A stretch of 64,000 nt of DNA from Hominimerdicola alba 8 (GCF_000178155.2 NZ_ADKM02000040.1:1-64000), one strand, 5' to 3'; shown: positions 52,531 to 62,360, counted from the first letter of the stretch. A program made the numbers and translations. Notes: a model not told the origin generated them from the sequence alone.

Positions 52531-53073
52531 TCAGCGCATGCTGTAAGGTATCCCGCAGACCTCACATACCATCTGCATGGTTTTCAGCGTGGTCAGCCTG
52601 CGTATCATTCCTCTGTCAAGTTTTTCATATTCTTCAAATAGCCTGAGTTCTCTGACTATCTCTTTATCCTTGTATCTTGCCGACACATACACAGTGCCGA
52701 CAGGTTTTTCGGCTGTGCCGCCTGTAGGTCCCGCAAGACCCGTTATGCCTACCGCGCAGTCTGTGCCGAACATTTCCTGCGCCCCGCGCGACATCTCACT
52801 CGCAACCTCTTCCGAATAAACGGTGAACTGTTCCAGCGTTTGCTTTTTAACGCCCAGCAGTTTCATCTTCATTTCTTCGGTGTAGGTACACACGCCGCCG
52901 TTGAACATACCCGACGACCCGCTGACCGAAGTCACAGCCGCCGCGACCATTCCGCCCGTACAGCTTTCGGCTGTAGACATAGTAACGGAATTTTCTAACA
53001 TATATTTTACTACACACTCAGTAACAATGTCAATAGTTTCTGTTACCACTTTGTTATCTTCCGCAAAATTCAT
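52531..53073 (-). CDS. CinA C-terminal-type nicotinamide-nucleotide amidase
   Basis: A 180-residue stand-alone PncC/CinA domain, which deamidates nicotinamide mononucleotide in NAD recycling. Motifs: MSTAESCTGGMVAAAVTSVSG, CTYTEEMKMKLLGV, SEEVASEMSRGAQ, and VGITGLAGPTGGTAEKPVGT. There is no N-terminal MoCF domain, so it is not full-length CinA. The frame opens at 53133, but AAAAGGAGG precedes the ATG at 53073. It is the first gene of the sortase operon. Confidence 0.88.
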   Translation of the reverse strand: MNFAEDNKVVTETIDIVTECVVKYMLENSVTMSTAESCTGGMVAAAVTSVSGSSGMFNGGVCTYTEEMKMKLLGVKKQTLEQFTVYSEEVASEMSRGAQEMFGTDCAVGITGLAGPTGGTAEKPVGTVYVSARYKDKEIVRELRLFEEYEKLDRGMIRRLTTLKTMQMVCEVCGIPYSMR

Positions 53074-53576
53074 CAATGAAACGCCTCCTTTTACTAGCAC
53101 ATCACACAAAGAAATCGCGTCGTTTTTAAACATTTCGTGAACGCAAGGCGCAATTCAAATCATTTTAACATGGTTTTTCTGACTGTTTTTTAAGCATTTC
53201 CAGCAAGTTTTGTGTTGATTTTTTTGGACTCCGTTCACATATAAAACATCGGATTTTCGGGAAAGCACACATTCGCTCACACCATTTTCACATTGGCGCT
53301 GTCTTGAAAATTGTACTTAAAATATAACTCAGGTCAACTTTGTAACTTTTGTGTAATTTTTGTTACCATTTGTCATTTTTGCCAAATTGCGACTTTTTCT
53401 GTACAGTTAACCATATCTCTAATATATAAAAATACGAAACTGCAAGTGTGCATTTTTTCGTCTGTGAACGATTGCTTCCATGCTAAAAATTGACCGAAAG
53501 TCAGTCTGTCAGACCCCATGTCCGCAAGTGCTCGTCCGACTTTCACAGCGCTTTTCAGACAGATCTTCCGCACACA
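53074..53576. other. AT-rich gene-free interval between cinA and thiI
   Basis: About 500 bases, with runs of T and several TGTAAC, TTTTGT and CATTTT repeats but no CDS, clear promoter or terminator that I can defend. Confidence 0.5.
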
Positions 53577-54755
53577 TCAGATGTGCTTTATCAGCCTTAC
53601 AGTAGTACCCTCGACCGCTTCTTTGATGTACGGTTCAAAATCGAAACTTGCCTGCGCTTTTTCCACCTCTTCAAGGCTCGGACGAGTCTTGGGGTGCTTT
53701 GGCGTGAATACCGTACAGCAATCCTCATAAGGCAGTATGGAAGTTTCAAAAGTGCCTATCTTGCGGGCAATTTCGATTATCTCCGCCTTGTCAAGACCGA
53801 CACAAGGTCTGAACACAGGCATGCGGCACGCAGCATCGGTGCACACCATCGCATACATAGTCTGGCTTGCGACCTGACCCAGACTTTCGCCTGTTATAAG
53901 TGCCTGTATGTCGTCCTCTTTTTCGCAGATACGCTGTGCTATCTCCATCATCAGTCTGCGCATGAGGATAGTGAACAGTTCTTCGGGGCAGTTAGCCCTA
54001 AGTTTCAGCTGTATCTCGGTGAAAGGCACGCAGAAGAACTTGATGTCGCCGCAGTATGCGGTCATCAGTTCTGCCAGTTTCTCGACTTTCATTCTCGCCC
54101 TGTCAGAAGTGTAAGGCGGAGCCTCAAAGTGTATAGCCTCGACCACAGCACCGCGACGCGCCATCATGTAACCTGCCACAGGCGAATCTATGCCGCCCGA
54201 AAGCAGCAGCATCGCATGTCCGCTGGAACCTACAGGTATTCCGCCCGCACCGTCAACAGGGTCGGAGTGTATGAAAGCATAGTCCTCGCGCACCTCAACA
54301 GTGACAGTCACCTGCGGTTCATGCACATCTACCTCCAGGTGCGGGAACTTCTCCAGTATCGCACCGCCCAGTTCAGCACATATCTCAGGCGATTTAAGAG
54401 GGAATTTCTTGTCCGAGCGCCTCGCGTTCACCTTGAATGTGCGCGCACCCTCCAGCACATCAGCCAGATATTCGGGCGCTTTCTCGCATATAGCTTTTAT
54501 ATCCTTCTCGACCGCACCGCTTCTGCACAGCTTGACAATGCCGAATATCTTTGAAAGTCTGTTCTCGAACTCGTCAACATCAGGTTCATCGCCCAGCGGT
54601 TCAACATAAAGGGTAGACTGCGATTTAGTTACTCTGAACTCACCCGCACTTGCCAGCCTGCGTTTGATGGTCTTTATCATCATGCTCTCGAAAGTGCTCT
54701 TGTTAAGACCTTTCAAAGCTATCTCGCCGTACTTGCAAAGAATTATTTCCTTCAT
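53577..54755 (-). CDS. thiI: ThiI tRNA 4-thiouridine synthetase
   Basis: Adds sulfur to uridine 8 of tRNA using the persulfide from a cysteine desulfurase, and supports thiamine synthesis. The 392-residue chain has an N-terminal ferredoxin-like and THUMP region (about 1-170) and a PP-loop domain with MLLLSGGIDSPVAGYM, GESLGQVASQTMYAM and RPCVGLDKAEII. The rhodanese domain of E. coli ThiI is missing, as in Bacillus, so sulfur comes from NifS-type protein. Encoded next to nifS on the same strand, 288 nt apart. Confidence 0.94.
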   Translation of the reverse strand: MKEIILCKYGEIALKGLNKSTFESMMIKTIKRRLASAGEFRVTKSQSTLYVEPLGDEPDVDEFENRLSKIFGIVKLCRSGAVEKDIKAICEKAPEYLADVLEGARTFKVNARRSDKKFPLKSPEICAELGGAILEKFPHLEVDVHEPQVTVTVEVREDYAFIHSDPVDGAGGIPVGSSGHAMLLLSGGIDSPVAGYMMARRGAVVEAIHFEAPPYTSDRARMKVEKLAELMTAYCGDIKFFCVPFTEIQLKLRANCPEELFTILMRRLMMEIAQRICEKEDDIQALITGESLGQVASQTMYAMVCTDAACRMPVFRPCVGLDKAEIIEIARKIGTFETSILPYEDCCTVFTPKHPKTRPSLEEVEKAQASFDFEPYIKEAVEGTTVRLIKHI

Positions 54756-55043
54756 TATAACTGCTCCTTTATAAAAAATTTGTCGTTTTCGGTATCCTTT
54801 TACGAATTATTTTGCCGGCAGAATGTTCAGTTTCACTAAACAAACACGATGGTCTTGCACCACATACCCCAACACGCCGTTGCAGGCAGTCAGAAAGCCC
54901 CGACTTTGCCGAACTGCCGTTCTGACCTTGACACACAGTCACGTATCACACAGACAAGTAACACGCTCACGGAACGTTCTTCCATCAGTCTGTTTTGGTC
55001 GGAGTTTTTTCCCTATATATTATTATAGTATAAAACATCCGTT

Positions 55044-56174
55044 CTATCTGAGATGTGCCAACTCTGCCTGTGCCGACTTTATGCCGTCAAACAGCGCATC
55101 GATATCAGCTTCTGTCGTTTCTGCCGAAAAGCTGATGCGAAGTGTGGTGTCCATATTCTGTACAGGTATTCTGAACTCTGCCAGTACACCGCTCTTTTTG
55201 CCCTTTGAGCACGCCGAACCACTGGACACATAAATATCTTTCTTTTCAAGGTAATGCAAAAGCACTTCCGATTTCAGCCCCGCCACAGATATGCTGTTCA
55301 CATAAGGTGACTTCTCGCCCGTATAATTAAGCGTTGCGCCGCCGTTTTCAGCACACTTCTCAGCCAGATAACTTTCAAGGTGACGCGCCCTTTCCAGACG
55401 GTCATTCAGGTCGCCTGCCAGCGACTTCACCGCCGCCCCGAAACCGCATATCAGCGGCACCGACTCAGTCCCCGAACGCAGGTCTTTCTCCTGACCGCCG
55501 CCCATTACCAGCGCAGGAAGATGCAGTCCCTTGCGCACATACAGCGCACCCGTCCCCTTAGGACCGTGAATTTTGTGTGCGCTCAGCGATATCAGGTCAG
55601 CCGACAAGGTTTTCACCCTGACAGGCAGTTTCATGTAGCCCTGCACACAGTCGCAGTGTGTGATGACTTTCGGGAAACGTCTGTGGATCGCCGCAAACGC
55701 CTTGCCTACAGGCAGTATCGCACCGGTTTCATTGTTGACCAGCATCATGCTGACCAGAAAAGTATCCTCATTCACCGCATCTATGATGCTCTCAGCCGAT
55801 ATGACGCCGTTCTCATCAGGCGATATGCGCACCACCTCACACCCCAGCCGTTCCAGTTCGTCAATTGGACGCGCGGTGGCAGGGTGTTCAACAGTCGTGG
55901 TAACGACACGGTGCCTGCGCTTACCCTGTGACTTAAAAGCCCCGAAAATGGCGGTGTTACTGCTTTCAGTCGCCCCTGAGGTGAAATATATCTCCTCTTC
56001 AAGACACCCCAGACTTTCCGCAACAGCATGTCGGGCATCACTGACCAGCAATTCGGCATCGACCCCGCACCTGTGCAGGCTCGATGGGTTGCCAAAGACT
56101 TCCAACCCTTTCAGAATGCCCTGAACAGCGGCATCACAGGGCTTAGTGGTAGCAGCGTTATCGAGATATATCAA
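55044..56174 (-). CDS. NifS/IscS-type cysteine desulfurase
   Basis: PLP enzyme of 376 residues that strips sulfur from cysteine. It shows IYLDNAATTKPCDAA, FGNPSSLHRCGVDAE, TSGATESSNTAI, THCDCVQGYMKLP, SLSAHKIHGPKGTGALYV with the PLP Lys, GGGQEKDLRSGTE and VSSGSACSKG with the active-site Cys. An upstream ATG is available, but GAAAGGAC overlaps it and is 9 nt from a TTG at 56174, giving the standard MIYLDNAATT start. It is likely the sulfur donor for the downstream thiI gene. Confidence 0.93.
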   Translation of the reverse strand: MIYLDNAATTKPCDAAVQGILKGLEVFGNPSSLHRCGVDAELLVSDARHAVAESLGCLEEEIYFTSGATESSNTAIFGAFKSQGKRRHRVVTTTVEHPATARPIDELERLGCEVVRISPDENGVISAESIIDAVNEDTFLVSMMLVNNETGAILPVGKAFAAIHRRFPKVITHCDCVQGYMKLPVRVKTLSADLISLSAHKIHGPKGTGALYVRKGLHLPALVMGGGQEKDLRSGTESVPLICGFGAAVKSLAGDLNDRLERARHLESYLAEKCAENGGATLNYTGEKSPYVNSISVAGLKSEVLLHYLEKKDIYVSSGSACSKGKKSGVLAEFRIPVQNMDTTLRISFSAETTEADIDALFDGIKSAQAELAHLR

Positions 56175-56224
56175 AACTGACAGTCCTTTCATAGCCCATT
56201 CTGGCAAAATTTCACATAACTTAT

Positions 56225-56253
56225 ATTATAGCATAGATTTCAGGGGATTTCAA
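56225..56253 (-). promoter_or_regulatory. Promoter of the cysteine desulfurase gene
   Basis: On the minus strand TTGAAA (56253-56248) and TATAAT (56230-56225), 17-base spacer. Confidence 0.85.
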
Positions 56254-56489
56254 TACACAATTCTTAATTCATAATGTGCAATGTGTTCATTATCGCCGTC
56301 GCCTTTTTTTGCATTTTCCTTTCCGCAATATTTGAGAAAGCAATTTTTGATATTTACAACCAATTATTGCGGTGACTCCTTTTGTTTCGTTCGAGTAATA
56401 AAATAATATTTTTTAATATAGCCTTGTATTATTCACATTCTGTAGCGTGGATTTGCACAATATATTTAAAAATGTTCAAATTATTTTTA
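56254..56489. other. AT-rich spacer upstream of the leucine-rich-repeat gene
   Basis: Contains a degenerate heptamer trace, CAATTCTTAATTCATAATG, at about 56261-56279 next to the divergent promoter, then AT-rich sequence with no gene. Confidence 0.6.
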
Positions 56490-56518
56490 TTGAACTTCCC
56501 GATGCACTATGATATAAT
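56490..56518 (+). promoter_or_regulatory. Promoter of the leucine-rich-repeat gene
   Basis: TTGAAC at 56490-56495 and TATAAT at 56513-56518, 17-base spacer; leader about 120 nt. Confidence 0.85.
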
Positions 56519-56645
56519 AATCACGTTAAGGCAAGGTGAACGTTTACTAAATTTTGTGCTGCACTCACTCAAATGCCTGTTTCTCAGCCATGTGGCTGAT
56601 TTTGAACGATTTTTTGGTAAAATTAAATTATAAGGAGAAAACATT

Positions 56646-58142
56646 ATGTCAAACAAGTTCATGAAGACCACACTCGCAAGCGTGCTGGCTGTTCTCAGTG
56701 TGGCTTCTTACCTGCCCGGCACTGCCGTTGGCACATTTTTTGCAGACACCGCCATTACTGCAAGCGCTTCATCTGTTTATGGTGACTTCACCTACGATGA
56801 ACTTGCAAGCGGCACCATTTCAATAACCAAGTACAGCGGTCACGACACTAAGGTGACGATACCCTCTGAGATAAACGGCAAGACCGTCACTGAGATAGGT
56901 TCAAACGCATTTATCAAAAACACCGATATGGTCGATGTCACTATCCCCTCGACCGTCACATACATTGGTGATTTCGCATTCTGCGGCTGCTCAAATCTTT
57001 CAAAAGTCATCATACCGAGCAGCGTTACATCTATGGGTCGCGGTGTTTTTGCAAGCTGCATGAATCTCGCAGGTCTGTCGCTTTCAAGCAGTCTTACCGA
57101 GATACCCGAAGGCGCATTCCAGAGATGTGCCTCTTTGCAGACAGTCACCATTCCCGAAAATGTAACTTCCATCGGTAATTACGCTTTCCAGGACTGCGGT
57201 ACACTGGCAAGGGCAACTTTCCCGTCGGGTCTTACCTCTTTCGGCAAGAAGGCTTTCTACGGCTGCGAAAATCTGTTGGGTGTAGTTATGCCTGCGGGCG
57301 TTACCGAGATACCTGAGTACACATTCTTCGACTGCAAGCGCCTTAACAAGGTATATTTCCGTGAGGGTCTGACTGCGATCGGCAATTCTGCTTTCGGCAG
57401 CTGTGAATCTCTGACAAGCGTGAACCTGCCATCTACCCTGACTTCTATAGGCAGTGATGCTTTCGCAAACTGCAAGAAGCTGTCTGCCGTTACCATACCC
57501 GACAGCGTTACCACTCTGGGCAAACAGGCATTCACCAACTGTCACGGTCTGACTGAGGTCACTCTCTCGAAGAACCTGAAGACCATACCTCAGGGCGCTT
57601 TCATACTGACAGGCATCACCTCCATAGATATACCTGAGGGCGTTACTGCCATAGACAGCCTTGCATTCTACAGCTGCAAGTCACTGACCGATGTTAAGCT
57701 GCCCTCTACCCTTAAGACTGTTGGCGAAAAGGCATTTGAACTCACAGGCGGCATCAAGGTGACTTTCGGCGGCAGCTCATTAAGTTGGTACTCGATCGAT
57801 ATCGATATGAGCAACAAAACCCTGAATAATGCACCCGTAACATTTGAAAAACAGCTCGCGCCTCTCCCATACAGTGTCAGGGTAGCATACAGCGAGCAGT
57901 ACCACCAGATGCGCTTCACATGGGATAAAGTATCGGGCGCCGAAAAGTACGGCATCGCTGTATATCTTGCAGGCAAGTGGAGGATACAGACCCAGAACAT
58001 CCCCGCATCAGCAACAAGCTATACCTCACCAAAGAATATGACACCGGGCATGACCTATAAGGTAGCTGTTGCCGCTAAGGTCAATGGCAAGTGGGATATC
58101 GCAAACGCCATCAAGCGTGCAGTTACCGTAACTGTTAAATGA
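56646..58142 (+). CDS. BspA-like leucine-rich-repeat surface protein
   Basis: A 498-residue secreted protein: signal peptide (about 1-41), then about 12 LRR_5 (BspA-like) repeats (about 48-375) of the form LTSIGSDAFANCKKLSAVTI, followed by a C-terminal fibronectin III-like region (about 393-498) with WDKVSGAEKYGIAVYLAGKW and GMTYKVAVAAKVNG. Such proteins bind surfaces or host/plant polymers. There is no dockerin, LPXTG or S-layer anchor, so retention on the cell is not explained by what I see. AAGGAG precedes the ATG. Single gene with its own promoter and terminator. Confidence 0.88.
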   Translation: MSNKFMKTTLASVLAVLSVASYLPGTAVGTFFADTAITASASSVYGDFTYDELASGTISITKYSGHDTKVTIPSEINGKTVTEIGSNAFIKNTDMVDVTIPSTVTYIGDFAFCGCSNLSKVIIPSSVTSMGRGVFASCMNLAGLSLSSSLTEIPEGAFQRCASLQTVTIPENVTSIGNYAFQDCGTLARATFPSGLTSFGKKAFYGCENLLGVVMPAGVTEIPEYTFFDCKRLNKVYFREGLTAIGNSAFGSCESLTSVNLPSTLTSIGSDAFANCKKLSAVTIPDSVTTLGKQAFTNCHGLTEVTLSKNLKTIPQGAFILTGITSIDIPEGVTAIDSLAFYSCKSLTDVKLPSTLKTVGEKAFELTGGIKVTFGGSSLSWYSIDIDMSNKTLNNAPVTFEKQLAPLPYSVRVAYSEQYHQMRFTWDKVSGAEKYGIAVYLAGKWRIQTQNIPASATSYTSPKNMTPGMTYKVAVAAKVNGKWDIANAIKRAVTVTVK

Positions 58143-58165
58143 TAAGCAATATATAGCATCGTGAT

Positions 58166-58203
58166 AAGTTCGGCAGTCTGACAACAGGCTGCCGAACTTT
58201 TTT
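58166..58203 (+). terminator. Rho-independent terminator of the leucine-rich-repeat gene
   Basis: A 14-pair stem AAGTTCGGCAGTCTG/CAGGCTGCCGAACTT with ACAA loop and six T. Confidence 0.93.
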
Positions 58204-58300
58204 GCCTTTAACAAAACTGAAACATAACAGAAACCTTACTCAAACAACGCCGCTGTATCATTTAGTCAGATCAAAGATAAACGATACGGAGGTAATCAAC

Positions 58301-59311
58301 ATGAAAACATTGTATTTGGTAACAGGCGCGGCGGGATTTCTGGGCGGTACGGTGTGCCGTCAGCTTATTGAACAGGGGCGCAGTGTGCGGGCTTTCGTTC
58401 TGCCCAACGACCCCGCCATGAAGTACATACCCGAAGAGGCTGAGATAATTGTGGGCGACCTCTGCGATAAAAAATCGCTGGAGAGATTTTTCACCGTCCC
58501 CGAAGATACCGAAACAGTCGTGTTCCATATAGCAAGCATAGTCACGGTCGATCCGTCTTTCAGCCAGAAAGTCATAGATGTCAACGTGGGCGGCACACAG
58601 AATATCATAGACCTCTGCCTTGCCCACAAAGAATGCCGCAGGCTGGTATATTGCAGCAGCACAGGCGCTATCCCCGAAACCGCCGCAGGCACACCGATAC
58701 GCGAAGTTTCGCAGTTCGACACCGAAAAGGTGGTGGGCTGTTACAGTCAGTCAAAAGCTATGGCGACCCAGCTGGTGCTTGATGCGGTGCGCGAAAATGG
58801 GCTTGATGCCTGCATCGTCCACCCCAGCGGCATAATGGGACCCGAAGACTACGCCGTTGGCGAAACTACAGGCACACTGCTGAAAATAATCGGCGGCGAG
58901 ATGCCGATGGGCATTGACGGCAGTTTCAACCTCTGTGATGTGCGCGACCTTGCCAACGGCACTATCCTCGCGGCAGACAAGGGGCGCAAGGGCGAATGCT
59001 ACATTCTCGGCAACGATGCGGTGTCTTTCCGCGACTTCACAAAGCTGGTCTGTGAAGAGAGCAGCTGCAAGCCCGTGAAATTCTTCCTGCCGCTGAGTAT
59101 TGCCGCATTCATCGCGGGCATAATGGAGAAAAACGCAAAGAAAAAAGGCAAAAAGCCCCTTATGACCGGCTTTTCGGTATACAATCTTGCAAGGAACAAC
59201 ACATTCGATTCGAGCAAGGCAAAGCGAGAACTCGGCTACACCACCCGTTCCTACCGTGAAACACTGAGAGATGAGATAGCGTGGCTGAGAAAGTCGGGCA
59301 AGATAGCGTGA
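58301..59311 (+). CDS. NAD-dependent epimerase/dehydratase (extended SDR)
   Basis: A 336-residue Rossmann oxidoreductase of the extended SDR type. TLYLVTGAAGFLGGTVCRQL is the NAD motif, VVFHIASIVTVDPSF and VNVGGTQNIIDLC follow, SSTGAIPE precedes a YSQSKAMATQL (Tyr-x3-Lys) catalytic pair, and a C-terminal substrate domain ends at residue 336. The reaction is unassigned; relatives act on sugar nucleotides, flavonoids or sterols. GGAGG precedes the ATG at 58301, downstream of an open frame starting at 58202. A second SDR gene follows after 9 nt. Confidence 0.88.
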   Translation: MKTLYLVTGAAGFLGGTVCRQLIEQGRSVRAFVLPNDPAMKYIPEEAEIIVGDLCDKKSLERFFTVPEDTETVVFHIASIVTVDPSFSQKVIDVNVGGTQNIIDLCLAHKECRRLVYCSSTGAIPETAAGTPIREVSQFDTEKVVGCYSQSKAMATQLVLDAVRENGLDACIVHPSGIMGPEDYAVGETTGTLLKIIGGEMPMGIDGSFNLCDVRDLANGTILAADKGRKGECYILGNDAVSFRDFTKLVCEESSCKPVKFFLPLSIAAFIAGIMEKNAKKKGKKPLMTGFSVYNLARNNTFDSSKAKRELGYTTRSYRETLRDEIAWLRKSGKIA

Positions 59312-59320
59312 GGTAACGAA

Positions 59321-60136
59321 ATGGCTGATGTTTGTGTTATAACAGGCGGCGGGAGCGGCATGGGTCTTGCCGCCGCAGGATATATGCCGAAAAGCAAGAT
59401 GATAGTCATAGCGGGCAGAACAGTTGCAAAGCTGGAAAAAGCGGCAGAAAAACTCCGCGCGGAGGGATTTGAGGTATACACAAAAGCCTGCGACACCTCC
59501 GACAGAGAAAGCGTAAAAGTACTGGCAGAGTATGCCGCATCTCTCGGCAATGTGCGCAATGTCATAAATGCCGCAGGTCTTTCACCCTCAATGGCTGACC
59601 CCGAAAAACTGCTGAGAGTCAACGCACTTGGAACTGTCTATGTGAACAGCGAATTTCGCAAAGTCATGGGAAGCGGGAGCGTCATACTGGATATATCATC
59701 AAATTCCGCATACGCCCTGCCGTCTGTTATCATACCGAAACGCACCTATAAACTGGCAGAAACCGATGAAGAAAAGTTCCTGAAAAAACTGCTGAAGCTG
59801 TGCCGTCTGCCGAAAGACAAGTACAAGCAGTCGGGGCTTGCTTACGCGCTGTCAAAGAATTTCACCGTCCGGTACGCAGGCAAGTGCGCTTTTGAATACG
59901 GCGGCGAGGGAATAAGGGTGCTGTCCCTCAGCCCGGGACTTATCTCGACAGATATGGGCAACACAGAAGCGGAAGAGGGCGCACAGATGCTTAGATACGG
60001 TGCCGAAAAACGCATGGGCACTCCCGAAGAACTGGGCTACGCCATAGCCACCGCCGCCGATGAGCGCAACGGCTACCTCGCAGGTGTGGATATCCTCTGT
60101 GACGGCGGCTGTACTTTCGGCAAAAGATATACCTGA
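59321..60136 (+). CDS. Short-chain dehydrogenase/reductase
   Basis: A 271-residue classical SDR: VCVITGGGSGMGLAAAG at the N-terminus (TGxxxGxG), VINAAGLSPS, ILDISSNSAY (Ser) and YALSKNF (Tyr-x3-Lys), then LSLSPGLISTDM and GVDILCDGGCTFG. The central part between Ser and Tyr is about 50 residues longer than usual. Substrate unknown. GTGAGGTAAC is the ribosome site. It is co-transcribed with the upstream extended SDR, so they may act in sequence. Confidence 0.88.
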   Translation: MADVCVITGGGSGMGLAAAGYMPKSKMIVIAGRTVAKLEKAAEKLRAEGFEVYTKACDTSDRESVKVLAEYAASLGNVRNVINAAGLSPSMADPEKLLRVNALGTVYVNSEFRKVMGSGSVILDISSNSAYALPSVIIPKRTYKLAETDEEKFLKKLLKLCRLPKDKYKQSGLAYALSKNFTVRYAGKCAFEYGGEGIRVLSLSPGLISTDMGNTEAEEGAQMLRYGAEKRMGTPEELGYAIATAADERNGYLAGVDILCDGGCTFGKRYT

Positions 60137-60235
60137 TTACCCGACAGGGACGATGGCTTTTACAGCTGTCGTCCCCTTTCTGATGCCCGAATATGCCTGT
60201 GTCATACCGCGCCCGCTATGATATTTGATATCAGT

Positions 60236-60283
60236 ATCATAAGTTGTAAACATGCACATATCATAATTTGTGAACATGCACAT
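60236..60283. promoter_or_regulatory. 24-bp tandem direct repeat upstream of the response-regulator promoter
   Basis: Two copies of a 24-base unit beginning ATCATAAGTTGTAAACATGC and ATCATAATTTGTGAACATGC, the second ending 5 bp before the -35 box. Direct repeats in this place are typical of LytTR-regulator sites. Confidence 0.7.
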
Positions 60284-60288
60284 ATCGC

Positions 60289-60317
60289 TTGACAACAGAA
60301 TAACGATGTGATATAAT
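60289..60317 (+). promoter_or_regulatory. Sigma-A promoter of the two-component operon
   Basis: TTGACA at 60289-60294 and TATAAT at 60312-60317, 17-base spacer. Confidence 0.9.
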
Positions 60318-60374
60318 TAATATTAGTTTAATGATTTATACAAATTAGCCTTTTATAATATGGAGGTGTTAAAT

Positions 60375-61079
60375 TTGAACATCAAAATATTGATATGTGA
60401 CGATGAACCGATACTTTGTAAAAAGACGCAGGAGGTCATAAAAAGCATTGACCCGAATATCGATGCCGATACCTGCTATCTCGGTGAGAGCGTGATAGAT
60501 ATCGCTGATAAGTACGATATTATTTTCCTTGATATAGATATGCCGGGTATGAACGGCATGGAAACCGCATCGCTGCTGAGGAGAAGAGGTGTCAGTTCGT
60601 ATATAGTTTTTCTGACCTCACACAGCGAATTTATGCCTGAAGCCTTTGAAGTAAGGGCTTACAGATTTCTTACAAAACCGCTGGATGCGAATAAAGTCAG
60701 CAAGATGATAGACGAGATAAAGCTGGAGATGTCCAGCAGACATAAAGTCATCATAAAGACGGGCGACAGAGAATATGTGCTGAGTTCTGACGAGATAGTG
60801 TATCTTGCCGCCTACGGTGACGGCACATATATCTATACCACCCATGATGTTATAGACAGCAGTAAGTCACTTAAACACTGGGCTGAGGTGCTTAGCGACA
60901 AACAGTTCTTTTACGTACACAAGTCATACATAGTTTCATATGCTTATATATCCGAACTTGGCAAGATGTCGGTAAAGCTGAGGAATGTCAAGGAGGAGAT
61001 ACCCGTTTCAAGAAGAAAGCACAAGGAATTCAGGGAAAAATATATAAGCTATATAACCACCTGTGCCCGCAAACAATAG
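60375..61079 (+). CDS. LytTR-family response regulator
   Basis: A 234-residue AgrA-type regulator. The receiver domain has ILICDDEP, FLDIDMPGMNGME (phospho-acceptor Asp 53), FLTSHSEF and RFLTKPLD. The DNA-binding LytTR domain (about 130-234) has IIKTGDREYVLSSDEIVYLAAYGD, FFYVHKSYIVSYAYISEL and EIPVSRRKHKEF. An ATG lies five codons upstream, but GGAGGTG at 60362-60368 overlaps that frame and is 6 nt from TTG at 60375, so the TTG is used. Its likely targets include the repeats just upstream of its own promoter. Four nucleotides separate it from the kinase gene. Confidence 0.92.
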   Translation: MNIKILICDDEPILCKKTQEVIKSIDPNIDADTCYLGESVIDIADKYDIIFLDIDMPGMNGMETASLLRRRGVSSYIVFLTSHSEFMPEAFEVRAYRFLTKPLDANKVSKMIDEIKLEMSSRHKVIIKTGDREYVLSSDEIVYLAAYGDGTYIYTTHDVIDSSKSLKHWAEVLSDKQFFYVHKSYIVSYAYISELGKMSVKLRNVKEEIPVSRRKHKEFREKYISYITTCARKQ

Positions 61080-61082
61080 CCC

Positions 61083-62360
61083 ATGACCCAGATACTTACT
61101 AATACAGGTCTTTACATCATCGAACTGATAAAGCTGCTGCTGTTCGCATTCGGCATAAGTTCAGTGAAGATAAAAAGTCCGAAACTGCTGGCGGTATCGG
61201 CGGCAGCATCGGTATTTGCGGTGATGGCGATAAGTTCTGTCCTGAATATATATGATTACGCCATACTATATGGCGTTTTCGCATCTTTTGCCTGCATTTT
61301 CGCGCTGGAGAAGAAGCGTTCTGTGCTGTTTCTGCTTTTTGAATATCTGAGCATCTGCATACTTGATATCACAAATTCAAATATAGTGATGCTAGTGACC
61401 GACCTGCAGATCGACCGCAGCAGCAGCTACCATGAGGTCGATTTTATGATAAATTCACTGACCATACCCATACTGCTGATACTGCGGCTGGTCAAAAGCA
61501 AGTACGCGGATAAGTTCCCCGAATTCCGTATATCGGCAAGGTATATCGTCCTGATGAGTATAGGACAGTTCTTGTTCATGGTGTACATCAGCAGTCTTAC
61601 GCTGTTCTCATTCACGGGCGGTTCGACCATACGCGACAGGCGGCTGACTGTCATCGCATGCCTCAGCTGTGTCGTATTTGTGGTAGTGGTATTCCTGCTG
61701 TTCTTCCACAAAAGCAATTCTGTGCAAAAGCAGAAAGAGATAGAATACACCCGCGACCTGCTGAGGTGGCAGGATAAATACTACACCTATCTTTTGCAGA
61801 AAGAAGAGGAAACGAAGCGTTTCAGACATGATATAAAGAACCATCTTTACGCCATCAATACCTTGCTTGAATATGACCAGTATGACGAACTTGACAGGTA
61901 TCTCAAAGACTTACAGATAAAGATGACCCCGCTGAATTCGGGCATACACACAGGTGTCAGGCTGGTAGATGTTATACTGCACGAACTATCTGAGGAACAC
62001 AGCGATGTCACTGTTGAATGGGAAGGACAACTCTCAGAGAATACAAATATCGCCATGATGGATATGTGTACCGTGTTCTCGAACCTGCTCAGCAACGCCT
62101 TTGAAGCCGCACAGAAATGTGACGACAAGTGGGTGAAAGCAAAAGTCAGCAGTGAGAGCGGCGCACTGTATGTTATGATATCCAACAGCACCTCACATGA
62201 ACTGAAATATTCGGGCGGCGCTGTGGCTACCACAAAGACCGGCAGTGGTCACGGCTACGGAATACGCAATGTAGAAGATGTCGTGAGGAAGTACAGTGGA
62301 AAGTTCAGCATCAAGTGCAGTGACGGTGCAGTAAGCGCCGAAGCAGTACTGCTCAATTAA
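61083..62360 (+). CDS. AgrC-like sensor histidine kinase (GHKL)
   Basis: A 425-residue membrane kinase with about six hydrophobic segments in the first 210 residues, like peptide-sensing AgrC kinases, a short coiled coil, then KRFRHDIKNHL with the phospho-acceptor His 249, an N-box FSNLLSNAFEAA and a G-box GHGYGIRNVEDVV. It would phosphorylate the adjacent LytTR regulator in response to an extracellular cue, probably a peptide. No AgrB-type processing peptidase is visible upstream. Start ATG lies 4 nt after the regulator stop, so translation is coupled. Confidence 0.9.
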   Translation: MTQILTNTGLYIIELIKLLLFAFGISSVKIKSPKLLAVSAAASVFAVMAISSVLNIYDYAILYGVFASFACIFALEKKRSVLFLLFEYLSICILDITNSNIVMLVTDLQIDRSSSYHEVDFMINSLTIPILLILRLVKSKYADKFPEFRISARYIVLMSIGQFLFMVYISSLTLFSFTGGSTIRDRRLTVIACLSCVVFVVVVFLLFFHKSNSVQKQKEIEYTRDLLRWQDKYYTYLLQKEEETKRFRHDIKNHLYAINTLLEYDQYDELDRYLKDLQIKMTPLNSGIHTGVRLVDVILHELSEEHSDVTVEWEGQLSENTNIAMMDMCTVFSNLLSNAFEAAQKCDDKWVKAKVSSESGALYVMISNSTSHELKYSGGAVATTKTGSGHGYGIRNVEDVVRKYSGKFSIKCSDGAVSAEAVLLN

